Below are positions 1 through 11,492 of a stretch of 64,000 nt of DNA, in pieces. A program made the translations under genes and the position numbers. Each line of letters begins with the position of its first letter. Position 1 is the first letter of the stretch. Under the pieces are notes generated by a model. It saw nothing but the letters and a program-made list of their open reading frames with translations. It searched no databases and was not told where the DNA came from. This DNA is from Pseudopyrenochaeta lycopersici (lineage: Eukaryota; Ascomycota; Dothideomycetes; Pleosporales; Pseudopyrenochaetaceae), in contig NHZP01000003.1 in NCBI GenBank assembly GCA_003313425.1, positions 186,001-250,000 on the forward strand. The letters are read 5' to 3'.

Positions 1-484
1 CCTTCATCTTTACTCTTGATTGACGGAGCGTCAATTACTAGCGTCAATCAGAATCCATTCTCTCTAGGAAGGGGCTGCCTGCAAGGCTAAGGCTAAGGCT
101 GGGAAGAGATGTGCCCAGCATCGTCCCGTGCTTGTTGGTGGTGTAGATCGAAATGAGAAAAGTACAAAGTACTTTCATCGAAAGCATTATATTCCACTTA
201 GACAGGAATATTATATCATCCTAGGCAGAAGCATTGCTTGGTTGTCTAGGTGGCCAAGTAGACGACGGTCTTGTTGGCTTGATTCCCATATAGAGTTTGT
301 CCAAGGCTAAAGTTTAAGCACTCAGATCACGCAGGTCCTTAACTTTCTCTGTCTTTCTAATGGGCTCCTATGACATCCGCATTTCAAGTCTTGTTGTTAG
401 AGGTTCTCTAAATGATTTCGACAGGGTCTAGCTCGTGCATCGTTGCACTCACCGTCAGGGTTCAATCCTTCCAAGGTGAGTCAC

Positions 485-519
485 AGGTGAAAGGTAACTG
501 TTACATCTACCTTTCACCT
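485..519. repeat. 12-bp perfect inverted repeat (hairpin)
   Basis: AGGTGAAAGGTA at 485-496 is followed after 11 nt by its exact reverse complement at 508-519. It lies about 15 nt downstream of a tRNA-like B-box sequence (GGTTCAATCC, about 460-469). No gene is nearby to make it a terminator. It may be part of a decayed small repeat. Confidence 0.6.
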
Positions 520-580
520 AGCTGAACTACCGGATTAAGCCTAGCGCCTGAACTAGCGGCTCTAGCTCTTGTATTTAAAC

Positions 581-606
581 AGTACCTCTCCCCAGTACCT
601 CTCCCC
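581..606. repeat. 13-bp tandem duplication
   Basis: The 13-mer AGTACCTCTCCCC occurs twice without a gap (581-593 and 594-606). It is simple local duplication in noncoding sequence with no function evident. Confidence 0.7.
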
Positions 607-2692
607 CGAAGGTAAGAGGTATCTGCTATTTTGTCTACTTCTTTTAAATGGAGTTACTCTCAACCAGACCGTCCCAACTGTGCGTGTTGACTGCCTCACA
701 CTCACTGCCCGGATGGCTTTGATATGTTCCACTCCCCACTGCAAACTTTGCAAATGTGCACTATTTTACGCTCGAAAATAATAAATTACATGAAATTTAA
801 ATATTTAGTTGCATCGTGATATTAAATTGCAGACCACTGCTTCTCACAGCACTGAAGTTACCAAGGGGAAAAGGAGTTTAAGCTATGACGCACTATCTTT
901 ATAACGACGTTTGATCGCTTAAAAATATCTTCAGCGTATTTTACCTCCTTTTGAGACCCTAATAAAACGTTTCCTTCTGTTAGATGATGGGACATCAGTA
1001 ATACGAGAACAATGTTAACGGACTGGAACAAAGTATGGCCTGTAAACTCACCCTCGCGGGGCCGAGGAAAGACTGCATAGAGTCTTTAGATGAAAAAGGC
1101 TATTAATGTGGATTGCCTGAGGAGCATGTTTTACTGTCTTGAATCTGGGGCTGCATGGACAAATCAAACGCGGCGTTAGGCCTTCTTGTGATTTGTCTTC
1201 ATGGGTAGTAAAACTTTCACTTCTATGAGCTGGATAATAAGTAGGGTATTAGATATCTAACCGACGGATGGTACGTGTTCTCGTAATATACAAGCACCTG
1301 CTTCTACTTATTCTCTTCTCATCGACGGGCCTTGGTGGAGTATTCAATGTTTAGTATGAAATATATAAATTTAAATGAATCAATTCATCAAGCCAACCCG
1401 TATTTGCGCAGCGATAAAGATTATCACTATTTTCATTCTAGCGGTCACTCAAACAAAGGAATAACTGATCTAAACCGAAAATTCAAGATTTCTGCTATAT
1501 CAGATTTAAATCGGAACTAGCCTTAATAAAATTACAGCAGTGTTATCGAGCAATGGTTGGTATTCTTACTGGGGGTCCTTCAGTTAGTGCGCATCAAGCC
1601 ACTGAATAGTTTTGGACCAGCTAAGGGCTCATAAATCTTCCTGTTGAAAATATTTGGTGCTTGGTATATAATTTCGGTTGTTGAAATCAGAATCTTCGGT
1701 GGAACTAAATTATTCTGTTTGGAAGTGGTGGCAGATAGTTTATTTCAAACTCAGAGACATAAGTGATTTGGAGTAAAACGAAGAAAGGAACTAAGAACAA
1801 AGAGCTACCTATTGGCATGAAATATTCGATGTGCCAAGCGCCTTGGGATGTAACATTCATGCCTTTACTCAACGGCCACGGCGTTATCGTAACTTTACTT
1901 TCGAGGTCGTTTCGCTTACCTCGGCCGTTTTATTCCATTCAGTATCTACCAAAGAATGTCTCAAATATAAAATTAGCCTGTAATTAAGAGCAGCACTCAA
2001 AAGAGAATGGTAGAGTGGTCAATCTGGGTAATATCCACGGCTCAGTTGATCAGCCTACCTCAAACGTGACGTCACATATTGCGTCCACAGCAAGAATGCC
2101 CTATTCAGTGATTTGGCTCGCGTCGCGCTCGTCTTGGGAATACCTCAGTTATCAATCATATTCGCCCCAATACGCCATCAATAGTCACGATACGAACAAG
2201 GTCATTGTCAGGTTTCCTGCAATACCTTGTGCTATGAATTTGCAGCCACGGTGGCTGCTTCTCTTCAGTAAGCACAATTATACAATTTTCAGCTAGTAAA
2301 GTTAATTCACATATCACGGGAGGAGAGGCCCAAATTGTGTTGCGGTAATCGTGATGCCCCGCCGAAGACTGGCCATCAGATATCGAGCATGAAAGCTTGT
2401 GCTGCGCGTTTGCGCTTGGTCTTCAAGGTCTTTCCACGTCTTATGGCAGTACGTCACCACTCCGATCAGAGAGAAACTTTGTCGCCGCATATGGACGGGT
2501 GGAATACAAGCCAAGCATTTCCGAGCAAACACTATGTCACGAGCCGATAAACTCGACCTCGTACAATGCCAGGCATCCAATCAGGGTCCTCCATCATCCG
2601 AATTACGATTAAAGCGACGAGCCAAGTCGCGATCGTCTCGCTGGACAGCCGGTTGCCCTTGCTTTATCCGGGAGCACCAATACGAACTAGGG

Positions 2693-2700
2693 CTATATAT
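2693..2700 (+). promoter_or_regulatory. TATA box of the small secreted protein gene
   Basis: CTATATAT lies about 100 nt upstream of the ATG at 2801, on the same strand and at a normal spacing for a fungal core promoter with a short 5' UTR. It supports the small spliced gene that follows as a transcribed unit. Confidence 0.5.
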
Positions 2701-2800
2701 AGCCAGCACATCCACTTTAACTCCCCACCTCAACTACATTTGAAAGACAACAGTTCCTTCAACTATTCAAATCTCGTCGCTCGCTACTTATTTGGCCAAG

Positions 2801-3080
2801 ATGCGTTTTGCAGTAATCTCTCTTGCTACGATCGTTGCTACAGCCGTGACAGCTATGCCAACGGGCGAAACGCCACCACCCGCTATATGCTTGGCAATTT
2901 GCTATTTCGAAAAGCCCGACTGCGGAGCAGATGGAGTGAGTAGTTCATCAAACAGTATCGTTTACATAAACAACTGACATAAAGCAATAGTACCCCGAGA
3001 AGCAAGGCGAATGCTGGACATGTTGCCGCAAGCAGACAACGCCGCCTCCACCGGGTCCTGGATGTCCGGCGCAATACTAA
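2801..3080 (+). CDS. Small secreted cysteine-rich protein (effector-like)
   Basis: Two exons, 2801-2935 and 2991-3080, give a 74-residue protein. The 55-nt intron (2936-2990) has a GTGAGT donor, a CTGAC branch-like site and a TAG acceptor, and the join is in frame. Residues 1-18 form a typical signal peptide (MRFAVISLATIVATAVTA). The mature part of about 56 residues has seven cysteines (30, 34, 41, 53, 56, 57, 70), including a CWTCC motif, and a Pro-rich tail. Size, secretion signal and Cys density match effector-like or antimicrobial small secreted proteins of plant-associated fungi, but no target or activity can be read from the sequence. The gene sits alone in AT-rich sequence, as effector candidates often do. 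The start is the ATG directly before the signal peptide; a TATA box lies about 100 nt upstream. The odd cysteine count leaves one unpaired or used in a dimer. Confidence 0.75.
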
Positions 3081-4637
3081 GAATTTGAACCAGACGGACG
3101 GTAACTTTGATGGAAGAGACAGACGGACAAGAGATGGAAATCCTAAGATTTGATTGTTAGTCAATATTATAAAGTTTTCAATTAATGTACTTTAGTTCCA
3201 TAAACAACCCCCTCAGTCGGGTCACCTCTCTTTCATTGTAAGACCAAGTGACTAGTATATCTACCATACAGAATTCTAACTATACATTTGGAGCTGGGCA
3301 CCATTCCTTGCACATATTGTTCCGCAATCGTCCTGCATCCTTGAATCACAGTGATGCATAGCGTGTATTCAAAAGTGCTACTTCTCTTGTCAAACCAATG
3401 TCTATTGATAGAGTTACCATTCTCATTATTGAAAACCATTGCCTACTAATGCCCGATCTCGCTTCCGGTAAGGATACCGTATTGGATATGCAATGGCTGG
3501 AGGAACCAAAATATAAGGTGTTGTTACAAGTGTTAATTTAATGCTAGATTATCTATCTAAGTGGAGAGGTTTCTCTGTATAAGAGTCTTGTGCCAAGGCA
3601 CTAGAGAATCATGTGACTGCAATGTCCACAGTAGGATAAACCCGGTGCAATGCCCGAGCCAAACAGTTCTGCGTCAACATGAGTTTGCCAAGAGACACAT
3701 AAGTCTTCTTTATGTTTTCTGGAGCTTTTATTTACTCCCGGAGAAATGCGGCGTTGTCTCAAAAAAGAGTATACTCTGTCTATATTTTTTGAGATTCCCC
3801 TTTGAAGCAGAAAACTCGCAAGTACTTACGGATGAATGTTCTCAGAGCCATTGAATGTGCTAAATAACTGTGACAACAAGTTTCACTGGTATTTTTTTTA
3901 GATTGCCTCCCCTTTTGTGGATCTAGGTGACTTGTCGTAATATTATGGGAGCTAGGCATGTTCAAGCTCACAGCTCACACTTTTCTCAAAATTCAAGACG
4001 AGTCCGCTGGTGACACTTGGGTACATCTAAATCGGTATCTTGTACAGCACAGAGCGAATTCCATCGTGGGAGAAGTTCAAGGCAAAAAGAAAGTTCTGCA
4101 CCGCGTTCAAATAGTCCATGGGGAAAATTATCGTTCACGGTCGCTGTGGTTGATATGAATCATGTGGCTGCAGCGTAATGGTCTGTTATCAATGGTCTGC
4201 TTTGTTATAGCACTGCCTCAAGCCTTCCATAACTCACTAAATATATGTGGCAAAAAAGAATTTTGAAAAGATCATCCAGACCGAAAAAGCGAATCGGAAA
4301 ATTTGAAGCTTATAACAGTATAAAGATTCACTCAGGTCCCCGGAAACAAACGATTGGTGCGGTGTCAGCATTGGTAACATGTTTTAGCGCGCTTGATAAA
4401 CTCTTTACTATCACCATGGGTATGAACGTCGGCATTCTCCTCGCGAAATTGGAGGAGTCATTTTTGTTTGGCAAAGGATTTATTTCCACTAATATAGCTT
4501 CTATTACAGTCCCTAATGGCGACTGCAATGAAGCGATATGTCGAAGTCGACACTAGAGTATGAATATTCAAGCAGTGCTATTCACCTTGCCAGGATATAT
4601 TTCTCTTCTCATTAGTCATAAAATGTCGCACAAACAT
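3081..4637. other. Intergenic, no gene seen
   Basis: About 1.5 kb of AT-rich sequence. Short frames on both strands, including 4245-4556 on plus and 4328-4528 on minus, contain no domain, no signal peptide and no splice structure that improves them. I annotate nothing here. Confidence 0.55.
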
Positions 4638-5811
4638 CTAGCAGCCAGCATAGAGAGCTGTTTTTGGTTAGCGTTTGTGTACAGACTTACGAGATTAGAG
4701 AGGGACAAATGCTTACCTTGAGCGAACAGAGTGTAAGTATCAGCATGGTTCAAGTTCTGTGCTGCGCTCAGGCTGCGCACAAAGCTGTATCCGTAACCAC
4801 CGTAGTCGCTGGTGCCCTTGACCTGAGTAAGATGAGTCATCTCGTGAAGGACAGTGGTTTGCTGATCCTGCGCATGGCAAGTGCGGCTCGTGGCGGAAAG
4901 ACCGCTGAAGAAGAGTGGGCAGTTGACCATGCGGCTAGTCGACGGCTGGGTGTAAGCCAAGACACCGGATGAGCAGGCACCCAGAATATCAGTGCAGTAG
5001 TAGCGCGAGTTACCAGAAGTGGTAGAGCCGCACTGCGTGGCGACACGATTGAAGACTGTCTGAACTGTGCTTGCTGTGCTGGAAGAGGTGCTCTTGAAGT
5101 ATCTGGAGAGAAAAATTAGTAGCTGGTAGTTGTATGATTGCAAACACGAATGACCTACTCGTTCAACTTGGCAGCGTTGTTGACGGCGGCGGCCGCAGCA
5201 GTGCGGGCCAGAGATGCGCAGTTGGCAAGCGCGTTGTTGGTTGCAGTAAGACGAGTGCCAGTGCAGTCACTCTGAACGATGGTGCGCTTGGAAAGGTCCA
5301 AGTAGTCGCGGCGGACTTTAGCGGCCTGCTCGCCATTGACGGCAGCGGATACAGTGTTGCTCGTGAACTCGACGGCACCGGCGATTTTAGTAGAGTCAAG
5401 CTCAGCATAGGCAAAAGCTCCCTCAGTGACGACATCGAAGTCTCCGCCGCTTCCCAAGTCGTGAGCAACAGCAATATCGAAGGAAGCTTCAATAGATTCT
5501 CCGGCAGCAAGAATCTGGAAAGCAGACTCGTCTAGATTGGCGGTGCTCACACGGAGGCGGATGCCATCAAAGGCGATCTTTTGACCTGACTGGAAAACCT
5601 CGACCTTCTCAACATGTGAGTCGTCGAGGAAAGTGCCAGTCTTGAACAGTTTGAGGGACTCAGAGCCGGTGTTGGTAATGACGGCCTTGACGTCCGTGTT
5701 TCCTGTCACCGAAAGAGACACAGAAAGAGGAGACTCGCGTTTGCTGAGAGCATCCGAGAAGGCGCTGGCCAAAGAGGCCAAGGCGGCGACGGAGAGGACC
5801 TGAACCTTCAT
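4638..5811 (-). CDS. Deuterolysin, secreted M35 zinc metalloprotease
   Basis: Exons 5811-5159, 5102-4717 and 4657-4638 (introns of 56 and 59 nt, both GT-AG) give 352 residues. Residues 1-17 are a signal peptide. A propeptide ends at the Kex2-type site KR175-176, leaving a mature enzyme of 176 residues that starts TIVQSDC. That size is the one expected for fungal neutral protease II. The aspzincin zinc site is intact: HEMTH (H304, E305, H308) followed by GTSDYGGYGY, with D317 as third ligand. The last exon adds only six codons (ALYAGC), which restores the family's Cys-terminated end; without splicing the frame runs into an unrelated tail. Deuterolysins cleave peptide bonds outside the cell, often preferring basic proteins, and serve nitrogen acquisition. 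Pairs of mature cysteines fit the family disulfides. A TATAAA lies about 100 nt upstream of the ATG. I see no disruption. Confidence 0.93.
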
Positions 5812-5908
5812 GATGAATGGCTATCTGAACCGGAAGAACGAATTTCGAGGAATGCCTTTCGTATGATCGTGCGATGCGGATGACCTTTAGGCGGTGAATT
5901 TTGAACTC

Positions 5909-5914
5909 TTTATA
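5909..5914 (-). promoter_or_regulatory. TATA box of the deuterolysin gene
   Basis: TATAAA on the minus strand, about 100 nt upstream of the ATG at 5811. It matches the spacing of the TATA element before the small secreted protein gene. Confidence 0.45.
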
Positions 5915-6179
5915 CAAATGGAAAGCTGGGATTCTACATAGATAACTATCAAGACCTAGTCATAAAAGGGAAGTTGAACAGCTTCGAATGTTTGATAATG
6001 TGAAGCTTGCAAGTCCAAGCCACTATGGGCCATTGATATCGGATGAACAGCGTCGAAAAAGGCATGTCGATATAGTACTCCCACCATTGTTGTAGCGCTC
6101 GCTATGCAATTCTCCCAATATTCCGCACTTCTGCATCTCGGAGCTAGTTGCTGCTCTTGGGGTTAATCTATCCTTACCA

Positions 6180-6540
6180 AACTGGGAAGAAATCGACGTT
6201 GTAGCGAAACATGGTGGCGGTCCTGCCAAGCTCAAGGATGTCCGAGATGTGGGAGAGACGTTCTCGCCAAGCAATACCGGATAGTCTTGACCTTCCCCAT
6301 CAGATACGCCAAGAAATAATAACGTCGATTGACTGCGGAGCCTTGCCCACGATCGCATTCTAATTGGTCCGTTTCTCTCACGTCGGCCGTGATGTAACGG
6401 ATAGAAACGTCCGGGGGATTTTTGACGTCGGCTATGGCTGATGTCGGCAAGCTCTCGGCATCCTTATCTAATGCAGTCACCTGCACTCTAAGCGTTGTCA
6501 AAATCACCTTCTGAAAGAAGACAAGCTGATTTGGTTCGCG
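6180..6540 (-). pseudogene. Possible relic of a short-chain dehydrogenase-like gene
   Basis: A minus-strand frame reads a stretch like the second and third beta strands of a Rossmann SDR (VTALDKDAE, then IRYITADVRETDQLE). The expected continuation (SIDVIIS) is found only in another frame about 60 nt on, and stops follow. No complete gene can be assembled. The assignment depends on short similarity that I recognise by eye, so it is weak; it could be an unrelated chance frame. Confidence 0.22.
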
Positions 6541-6585
6541 GCTGCTTTGTTGGCCCATCACAAACCACGTCTCATTATGGCACAC

Positions 6586-7289
6586 CTCTAAAGTAATGAA
6601 CCAGTTCCTTCATACGCATGTCTTGGGCTACCCCGCAATTGTGGTAGATGAACAGATTCGCCTCGAGCGGGAAGCCGGAAGGATGTGCAGCAAGTAATCA
6701 TACGTGGCTGGATCAGGGCACAGTGTTCGAATCCTATTGGGCAATGCTTCCCTCATGGTCTTTTATGAAACGGATGGAGATGCGCATAGTATCGTGAGAT
6801 CGCCGATCTTAGAAGAGTAGAAAAAGGAAGTACCCCAGTTCGGCCTGCAGTTGATTTAGGAGGGTCTGGATGTTCTCAACGGTTTCTATTGCCACCGAGT
6901 TGCAGGCAACCTATACATGAACTGAACATTTCGCTTTAGCCAAGGAAAAACTACCTAGCTCTTATCAGCTGCTAACAGAAAGTCCAAGAAAGAGAGCCTT
7001 GAAAGAGCCTGCCCACAGAAACAACCATGCGCTCTCCGCAGCCTGCGCATAGAGGCGTGATTACCTTCCAAAAGCAGAGCCGCGGATGAGATAGGCGCAC
7101 GGAGGCGGTTCAAGATTGAAAGCATAACCGCCAGGGACTTTGAGTGGAGAATAGAGCTTACATATCCACAAAAAGAAAGTCTATTTGCGTTAATAGAGCT
7201 CAAGTTCATACTCCGATAGGCTGAATCGAGATCTCAATGGCCATGGCCAGCCAGTTGCTTAGCTAGGGGATGAGAAAAGTGGACGAAGG
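6586..7289. other. Intergenic, no gene seen
   Basis: No frame here joins into a protein I recognise. The minus-strand frame at 6955-7209 has no domain. A tRNA-like B-box (TGTTCGAATCC, near 6724-6734) occurs but lacks a matching T-stem and the rest of a tRNA. Confidence 0.5.
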
Positions 7290-8785
7290 CATTACCTCCT
7301 CTCTAAATACCTGCACCATGCCATATGACCAGGCTGTCCCGATCCTTTGGCCCGTCTGTTCGATACGTATCTTGTGCAGATTGGGTGTTGCAAAGCTGGC
7401 AGTTTGAAGTGGTTCCGTGAGCTGCTCCCGCTCGTCGTCGTAAAATGCTCCATGAAGCTACAACTCTTTCAACGACTCAGGAAGGATAGTACTGACATCG
7501 AAGTCCGCAAATGAACCAGTAGATTCGGTGTAAACCCCTTGCTCGAGCGGTTCATCGTCGGCTGACCCATCGTTCTTCGGTCACAGCATCTTCCACTCGC
7601 CGGTGAAGCTTTTAAGCTTCCTGAACTCTCCAGGTTACCATCTTCTCTCAGCTATTGAGACGTCATTAAGTACACGTTCGGGTGGTGGAAATTGGAGCAT
7701 CTTAAGTGTGCGCTAGTCTCATTCTGTTCGAGCCTCAGCTCTTCTAAAGAATGCCCTACATTGGTAACAATTGTCGTTATCACCTTCTTTGGCTTGTAGC
7801 AAGCGCTCTGTGAGGCCGTTGTGCCTCCTCCATCATACATTAGACGCTTCAGGTGCTTCACACCCGCAAGAATCACTCCTAAAGCCTCAAACACAAACTG
7901 ACACAGATTGAAGAACAGCTCAGTGATGTTTGAGATGGGCACAGCGTCTTCTGTCAAGCACCCTATCTTGTTTCCGAGGGAGACTTTACTGCCCATCGTG
8001 TCCGCAACAAAAAGTTTGTATTGAAGGAATGCAAAGAAAAAAACAAGCCCAATCCGGGTTGCGAAATCCCTCTAAGTCATAGTAAGTAATTGCAGCGGTA
8101 CTCAGATGTTGGAAGTGGAGTCGATGTGCAATTGCTGGATCCTTATATCCAGCAGCAACTCGCCGCATCAACAGTTCGAAGCAGTCAGGCTCACTGCCAG
8201 TGAGTCTGATTGTCTTGAGGAATGACAAATGGTGGACCAGGATTGCAGCAATAGCATCGTCATATCCTGCGGCGATGCGGTCCTCCAAAGTCGCAATGAG
8301 GTTGTTCGGGTTTTCTATACCCCGAAAGCGGTCACGATCAACGTCATCACTAGCGGCGCTTACGGCAGGGTAAATCCCTTCCAGGGCACGTGCTGCTGCC
8401 TTAAAGATACGCTGATCATCTTCATGAGAGGCAGCAAGTAGATGTGGAGGCAGTATGCCTAAATTGTCAAGATCCCAATGATATCGCCGGGACGAGGGCA
8501 GGTTGAGCTCCCTCACATACTAACCGTTGCGCGGATCTTCGAGTACATCTTTCAGGAAAGACCACAGCAGCGCGATTTGACTAGCAGTAGAATCGATAGT
8601 GTAAGTCGTATCGAGAGCTCGCTATTCAGAGCAGTTGCGCATGACCCCGCAAAAGCGATCGGCATAGGTTTGAGTGGTCTCTACTAGTGAGGGCAAAGTT
8701 GAGACTCGATGCAGGGTCCAACTGGTCAGCGATATTAAGCTTAAGCCCTGGTGGCAATGTGGAGAGGGCAATTGTTTTGATAAAG
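7290..8785 (-). pseudogene. Decayed F-box-like / LRR-type hypothetical gene
   Basis: Reading the minus strand from about 8785, an F-box-like start is seen (LPPGLKLNIADQLDPASSLN). It leads into a long leucine-rich body with segments such as YVRELNLP and LRLEQNE, and ends near 7300 (ARTAWSYGMVQVF-like region). The frame is broken by a TAG at 8520-8522, a frame change near 7990, another before 7630, a TGA near 7578 and a TAG at 7458-7460. Coding sense continues smoothly on both sides of each lesion, so this was once one protein of roughly 450-500 residues. Two stops are compatible with C-to-T changes, as repeat-induced point mutation would leave. F-box proteins recruit substrates to SCF ubiquitin ligases; many ascomycetes carry large, rapidly changing families. 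The F-box call itself is by eye only, and the true start codon appears lost. Confidence 0.65.
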
Positions 8786-9508
8786 TGCAATCAAAAGAGG
8801 TGGGGTAAAGCAAGGCGCAATTGGCAGGCACATTTCCTTTTTGTCGCATGTAAGCAGCACAGACACCGAATTATGGTCTTTGGCTAGGGCGAGGCCGCAG
8901 CATTTCGGATCAAAAGACTGAATGAGGAACCGACCTGTATGAGGACCGCTCCAATTCCGTCCAAGTGGTGCCAATGACGTTCTCGAATTAGTAGAAGCTT
9001 AGTCGTTGCATGAATCGCGCTGCACAATCAGAAGCAATCCAGTCATATGCGAGACAGAAAAACGAAATCGCTGTGCTGTTGCGCTGTGAACGTTGTGCCA
9101 AAGTGAGGTGATGGTTGAGTAAATAGGAAGCAAACAAGCGATTAGGCGATTTCCGCCGTTTGTGACGCCAAGAGTTTTTGCCCGAAGCTAATTGAATGTA
9201 ATCTCCTCCGCCGGCGCAGTCTTGACTATAGAACCACGGTCCATTATTCTTGGATTCTTACAGATGATGCTACTTTCCAGGGTGTTTTGTGGGTCTTTGC
9301 GTCTTTGTTATTATGTGGCTGTGTTGTTTTTGATGCAAACATCGTATTTCCAATACAGTCTTCGCCTTACATGCACTATTATGTATGTTATCGTTTCAAA
9401 ACTACATGGCTCATCAAGTACAACTAAATGTCGGCTTGAAGAAGAATCAAGCATGCCAGCAACAAAAGAGAAAACATAAATGAGCTTGCTAGGTGCCAAG
9501 GCTGCAAA
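8786..9508. other. Intergenic, no gene seen
   Basis: Noncoding sequence between the F-box-like relic and the SRR1-like gene. Short frames show no domains. It may include the former promoter of the decayed gene. Confidence 0.5.
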
Positions 9509-10501
9509 CTAACATCTGTCCTTGAGGTATAAGCCCACTTCTCCAAACACTTGATTACCAAGAACGATGCCCTGCTGGATTACTAGATCCCCTATATCAT
9601 CCAGGTTGCAGTGAAACCTCTCATGTAATTCCTTCAAAAAGAACGCTCTTGGGCTGGATGGGTCTGCCATGCCTTCCCCGGTCACGTCTGTAAGACCGTT
9701 GTCGAGGATTCTATCGCAAAGCATTCCAGCAGGCCCATTAAATTGGACTGTCATGTCGAATACGATTTGGCGCACCGGGACATCTGGAGACTTCGTAACA
9801 ACAAAGCTGTCTCCAGTGATACCACCAAATCCGAGGGGTGTGTCCAATATTTGAAACCCATACATCTCTAGAACTCTCTTACAGTTGTCGCAATATGCAG
9901 GGTCCTGCACACATATTGGAATATTCTGAGTTTGCTGCACTTGTTGAAATGCATCCCGAATCTCCAAAAGAGTGGCGTGTTGGAGGAAGGTGCGAAAGGT
10001 GTGATGAGGAGGTGGGGAAGCCCCCAAGGCGCCCAATCCGAAGCCAAAGAGTTGTTTGACAATCTGCGTCCGTCCGGCCAATCTCATGATATGTTCCCTC
10101 AATTTGCGGCAGAATTGAGATTCCCGCCAAACTGTTATCGCTATTGCCAAGTGATCTAAGTTAGTATCATGTAGGCAACAATCCTCAGAGCTTTTGACTG
10201 TCGGAGCATTTATAACTCTGATCAGAGTGTTCTCAAAGCCAGGGTCGCAGGGTCTATTTAAGAAGCCACCTGGAGTTCCTAACTGGTGGTAACTCGGGAG
10301 ATAAATCTGTTTCCCGATGGCGCTGGTCGTAACATGGTGGACCGTTCCACTAGCATCGATTGTCGTGATCTCGACGGGAAGTCGAGGTTCTGCATTTATT
10401 TTCTTATAGTACTCTTCTAAGACATCAAAAAGGTTTTTGGTGAATATAGGTGGACCGTAGAGTAGCGTTTGGAGCGTGTTGTTTGCGCTCGCGTCACTCA
10501 T
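9509..10501 (-). CDS. SRR1-like domain protein
   Basis: A single-exon gene of 330 residues. Residues about 125-260 resemble the SRR1-like domain: a FGFGLGAL segment, a long helix, then ICVQDPAYCDNCKRVLEMYGFQ-type sequence (the 'DPA/DPV...LE..G' strand-helix-strand of the family), and finally a conserved segment ending near FDMT. SRR1 proteins were named from plant circadian/light signalling and yeast Ber1 (microtubule stability, haem-related roles proposed); the biochemical function in filamentous fungi is not settled. Fungal genomes often carry several divergent copies with an N-terminal extension like the about 120 residues here. There is no signal peptide or membrane segment, so a cytosolic or nuclear location is likely. 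The start is the first ATG of the frame. The C terminus ends KDRC; I see no better downstream exon. Confidence 0.6.
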   Translation of the reverse strand: MSDASANNTLQTLLYGPPIFTKNLFDVLEEYYKKINAEPRLPVEITTIDASGTVHHVTTSAIGKQIYLPSYHQLGTPGGFLNRPCDPGFENTLIRVINAPTVKSSEDCCLHDTNLDHLAIAITVWRESQFCRKLREHIMRLAGRTQIVKQLFGFGLGALGASPPPHHTFRTFLQHATLLEIRDAFQQVQQTQNIPICVQDPAYCDNCKRVLEMYGFQILDTPLGFGGITGDSFVVTKSPDVPVRQIVFDMTVQFNGPAGMLCDRILDNGLTDVTGEGMADPSSPRAFFLKELHERFHCNLDDIGDLVIQQGIVLGNQVFGEVGLYLKDRC

Positions 10502-11492
10502 ATTGCTTTAACAAGCAGGCGGTTATATGATATGAAGTGTCTGAGTTTTGCTTGAATTTGAAGTTTTAATATGATTGCTGTTTGATTTGAGGACGCTGAG
10601 AGCAAGTATATGTATATAAAATTTCCACCTTTAAGTAAGCTATCCATAGTCATACGATAGCTCAGTAACTTACCAGTTTCCAGGTGTGAGTATAGCAAAA
10701 GCTAACCAAGCTATCTAGTAGCGTCATTAAGTGTACAAATACATACCTTAGCAATTCGAATCATTTGTATTTTGGGGGCGGGTTACGAGTCTTTATTACT
10801 CCTATACTTAGCCGTCATACTTCGTCCTCACCGCTACATTCTTTGTTAGAACGATATTGACTCATACAATAAGACAACATGTCTCAAACACGTTTTTCTC
10901 GTCGATGTTCTTTTCTCAAAATTCCCACATAGGTTTTGCAACCCACGCATTCATTGTAATTTTCGCCACACAGTACTGCCTTCTATATATTTAGACTGCT
11001 TAGGTATTTATGTGATACCTGTTAGTCTTTTAAGGTTCAGCATATGAAGAAGAACTGAACCTTTGACAATTTCAGGAAATTACTAAAATATAGGCTTCAT
11101 TCGCTTCATTCTATTCCTTAAACGAGTGTAGCACGCTTGGAGTCACTATCAGGAGATAGGGTTGGCTTAATTCCATGATATAACTACACGCCAGTCTAGT
11201 CAAAGCTCCATGCTCAGTTTTATTACTCATGTAAATTTATGTAACATGATAGGTAATGGACTCATACAGTTTACTCTTTTCGCTACCAATAGGGAGCGCA
11301 TCCAGAGTAAAGAAGCGCCGTTTTGGTCAAGGGCTAATCTAAAGCAGAAGTTGCCTTCCAATCGTCGATACTAGCCAATTTTCGTTTTGCAGCTCTCTTT
11401 GCAGCTCTCTATGCAAATGCGAATGCGTCATATGCTGGTAATTACACTAATGTAGATGACTCATGGTGCTAACAATACTCAATCAGTGAAAT
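10502..11492. other. AT-rich intergenic, no gene seen
   Basis: About 1 kb of AT-rich sequence with only very short frames. It holds the promoter of the SRR1-like gene at its left end and the 3' flank of the Zn2Cys6 gene at its right end. I recognise no element or RNA gene. Confidence 0.55.

Larger units (their letters stand above)
1..2690. other. Gene-poor AT-rich segment
   Basis: About 2.7 kb without a convincing gene. Open frames are short, lack any recognisable domain and do not join through plausible introns. The composition is visibly AT-rich in much of the stretch, as in decayed repeat DNA of filamentous ascomycetes. Small local structures are present: an inverted repeat at 17-25/42-50, a hairpin at 485-519 and a 13-bp tandem duplication at 581-606. 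I see no transposase or reverse transcriptase remnant that I can name. Confidence 0.6.
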
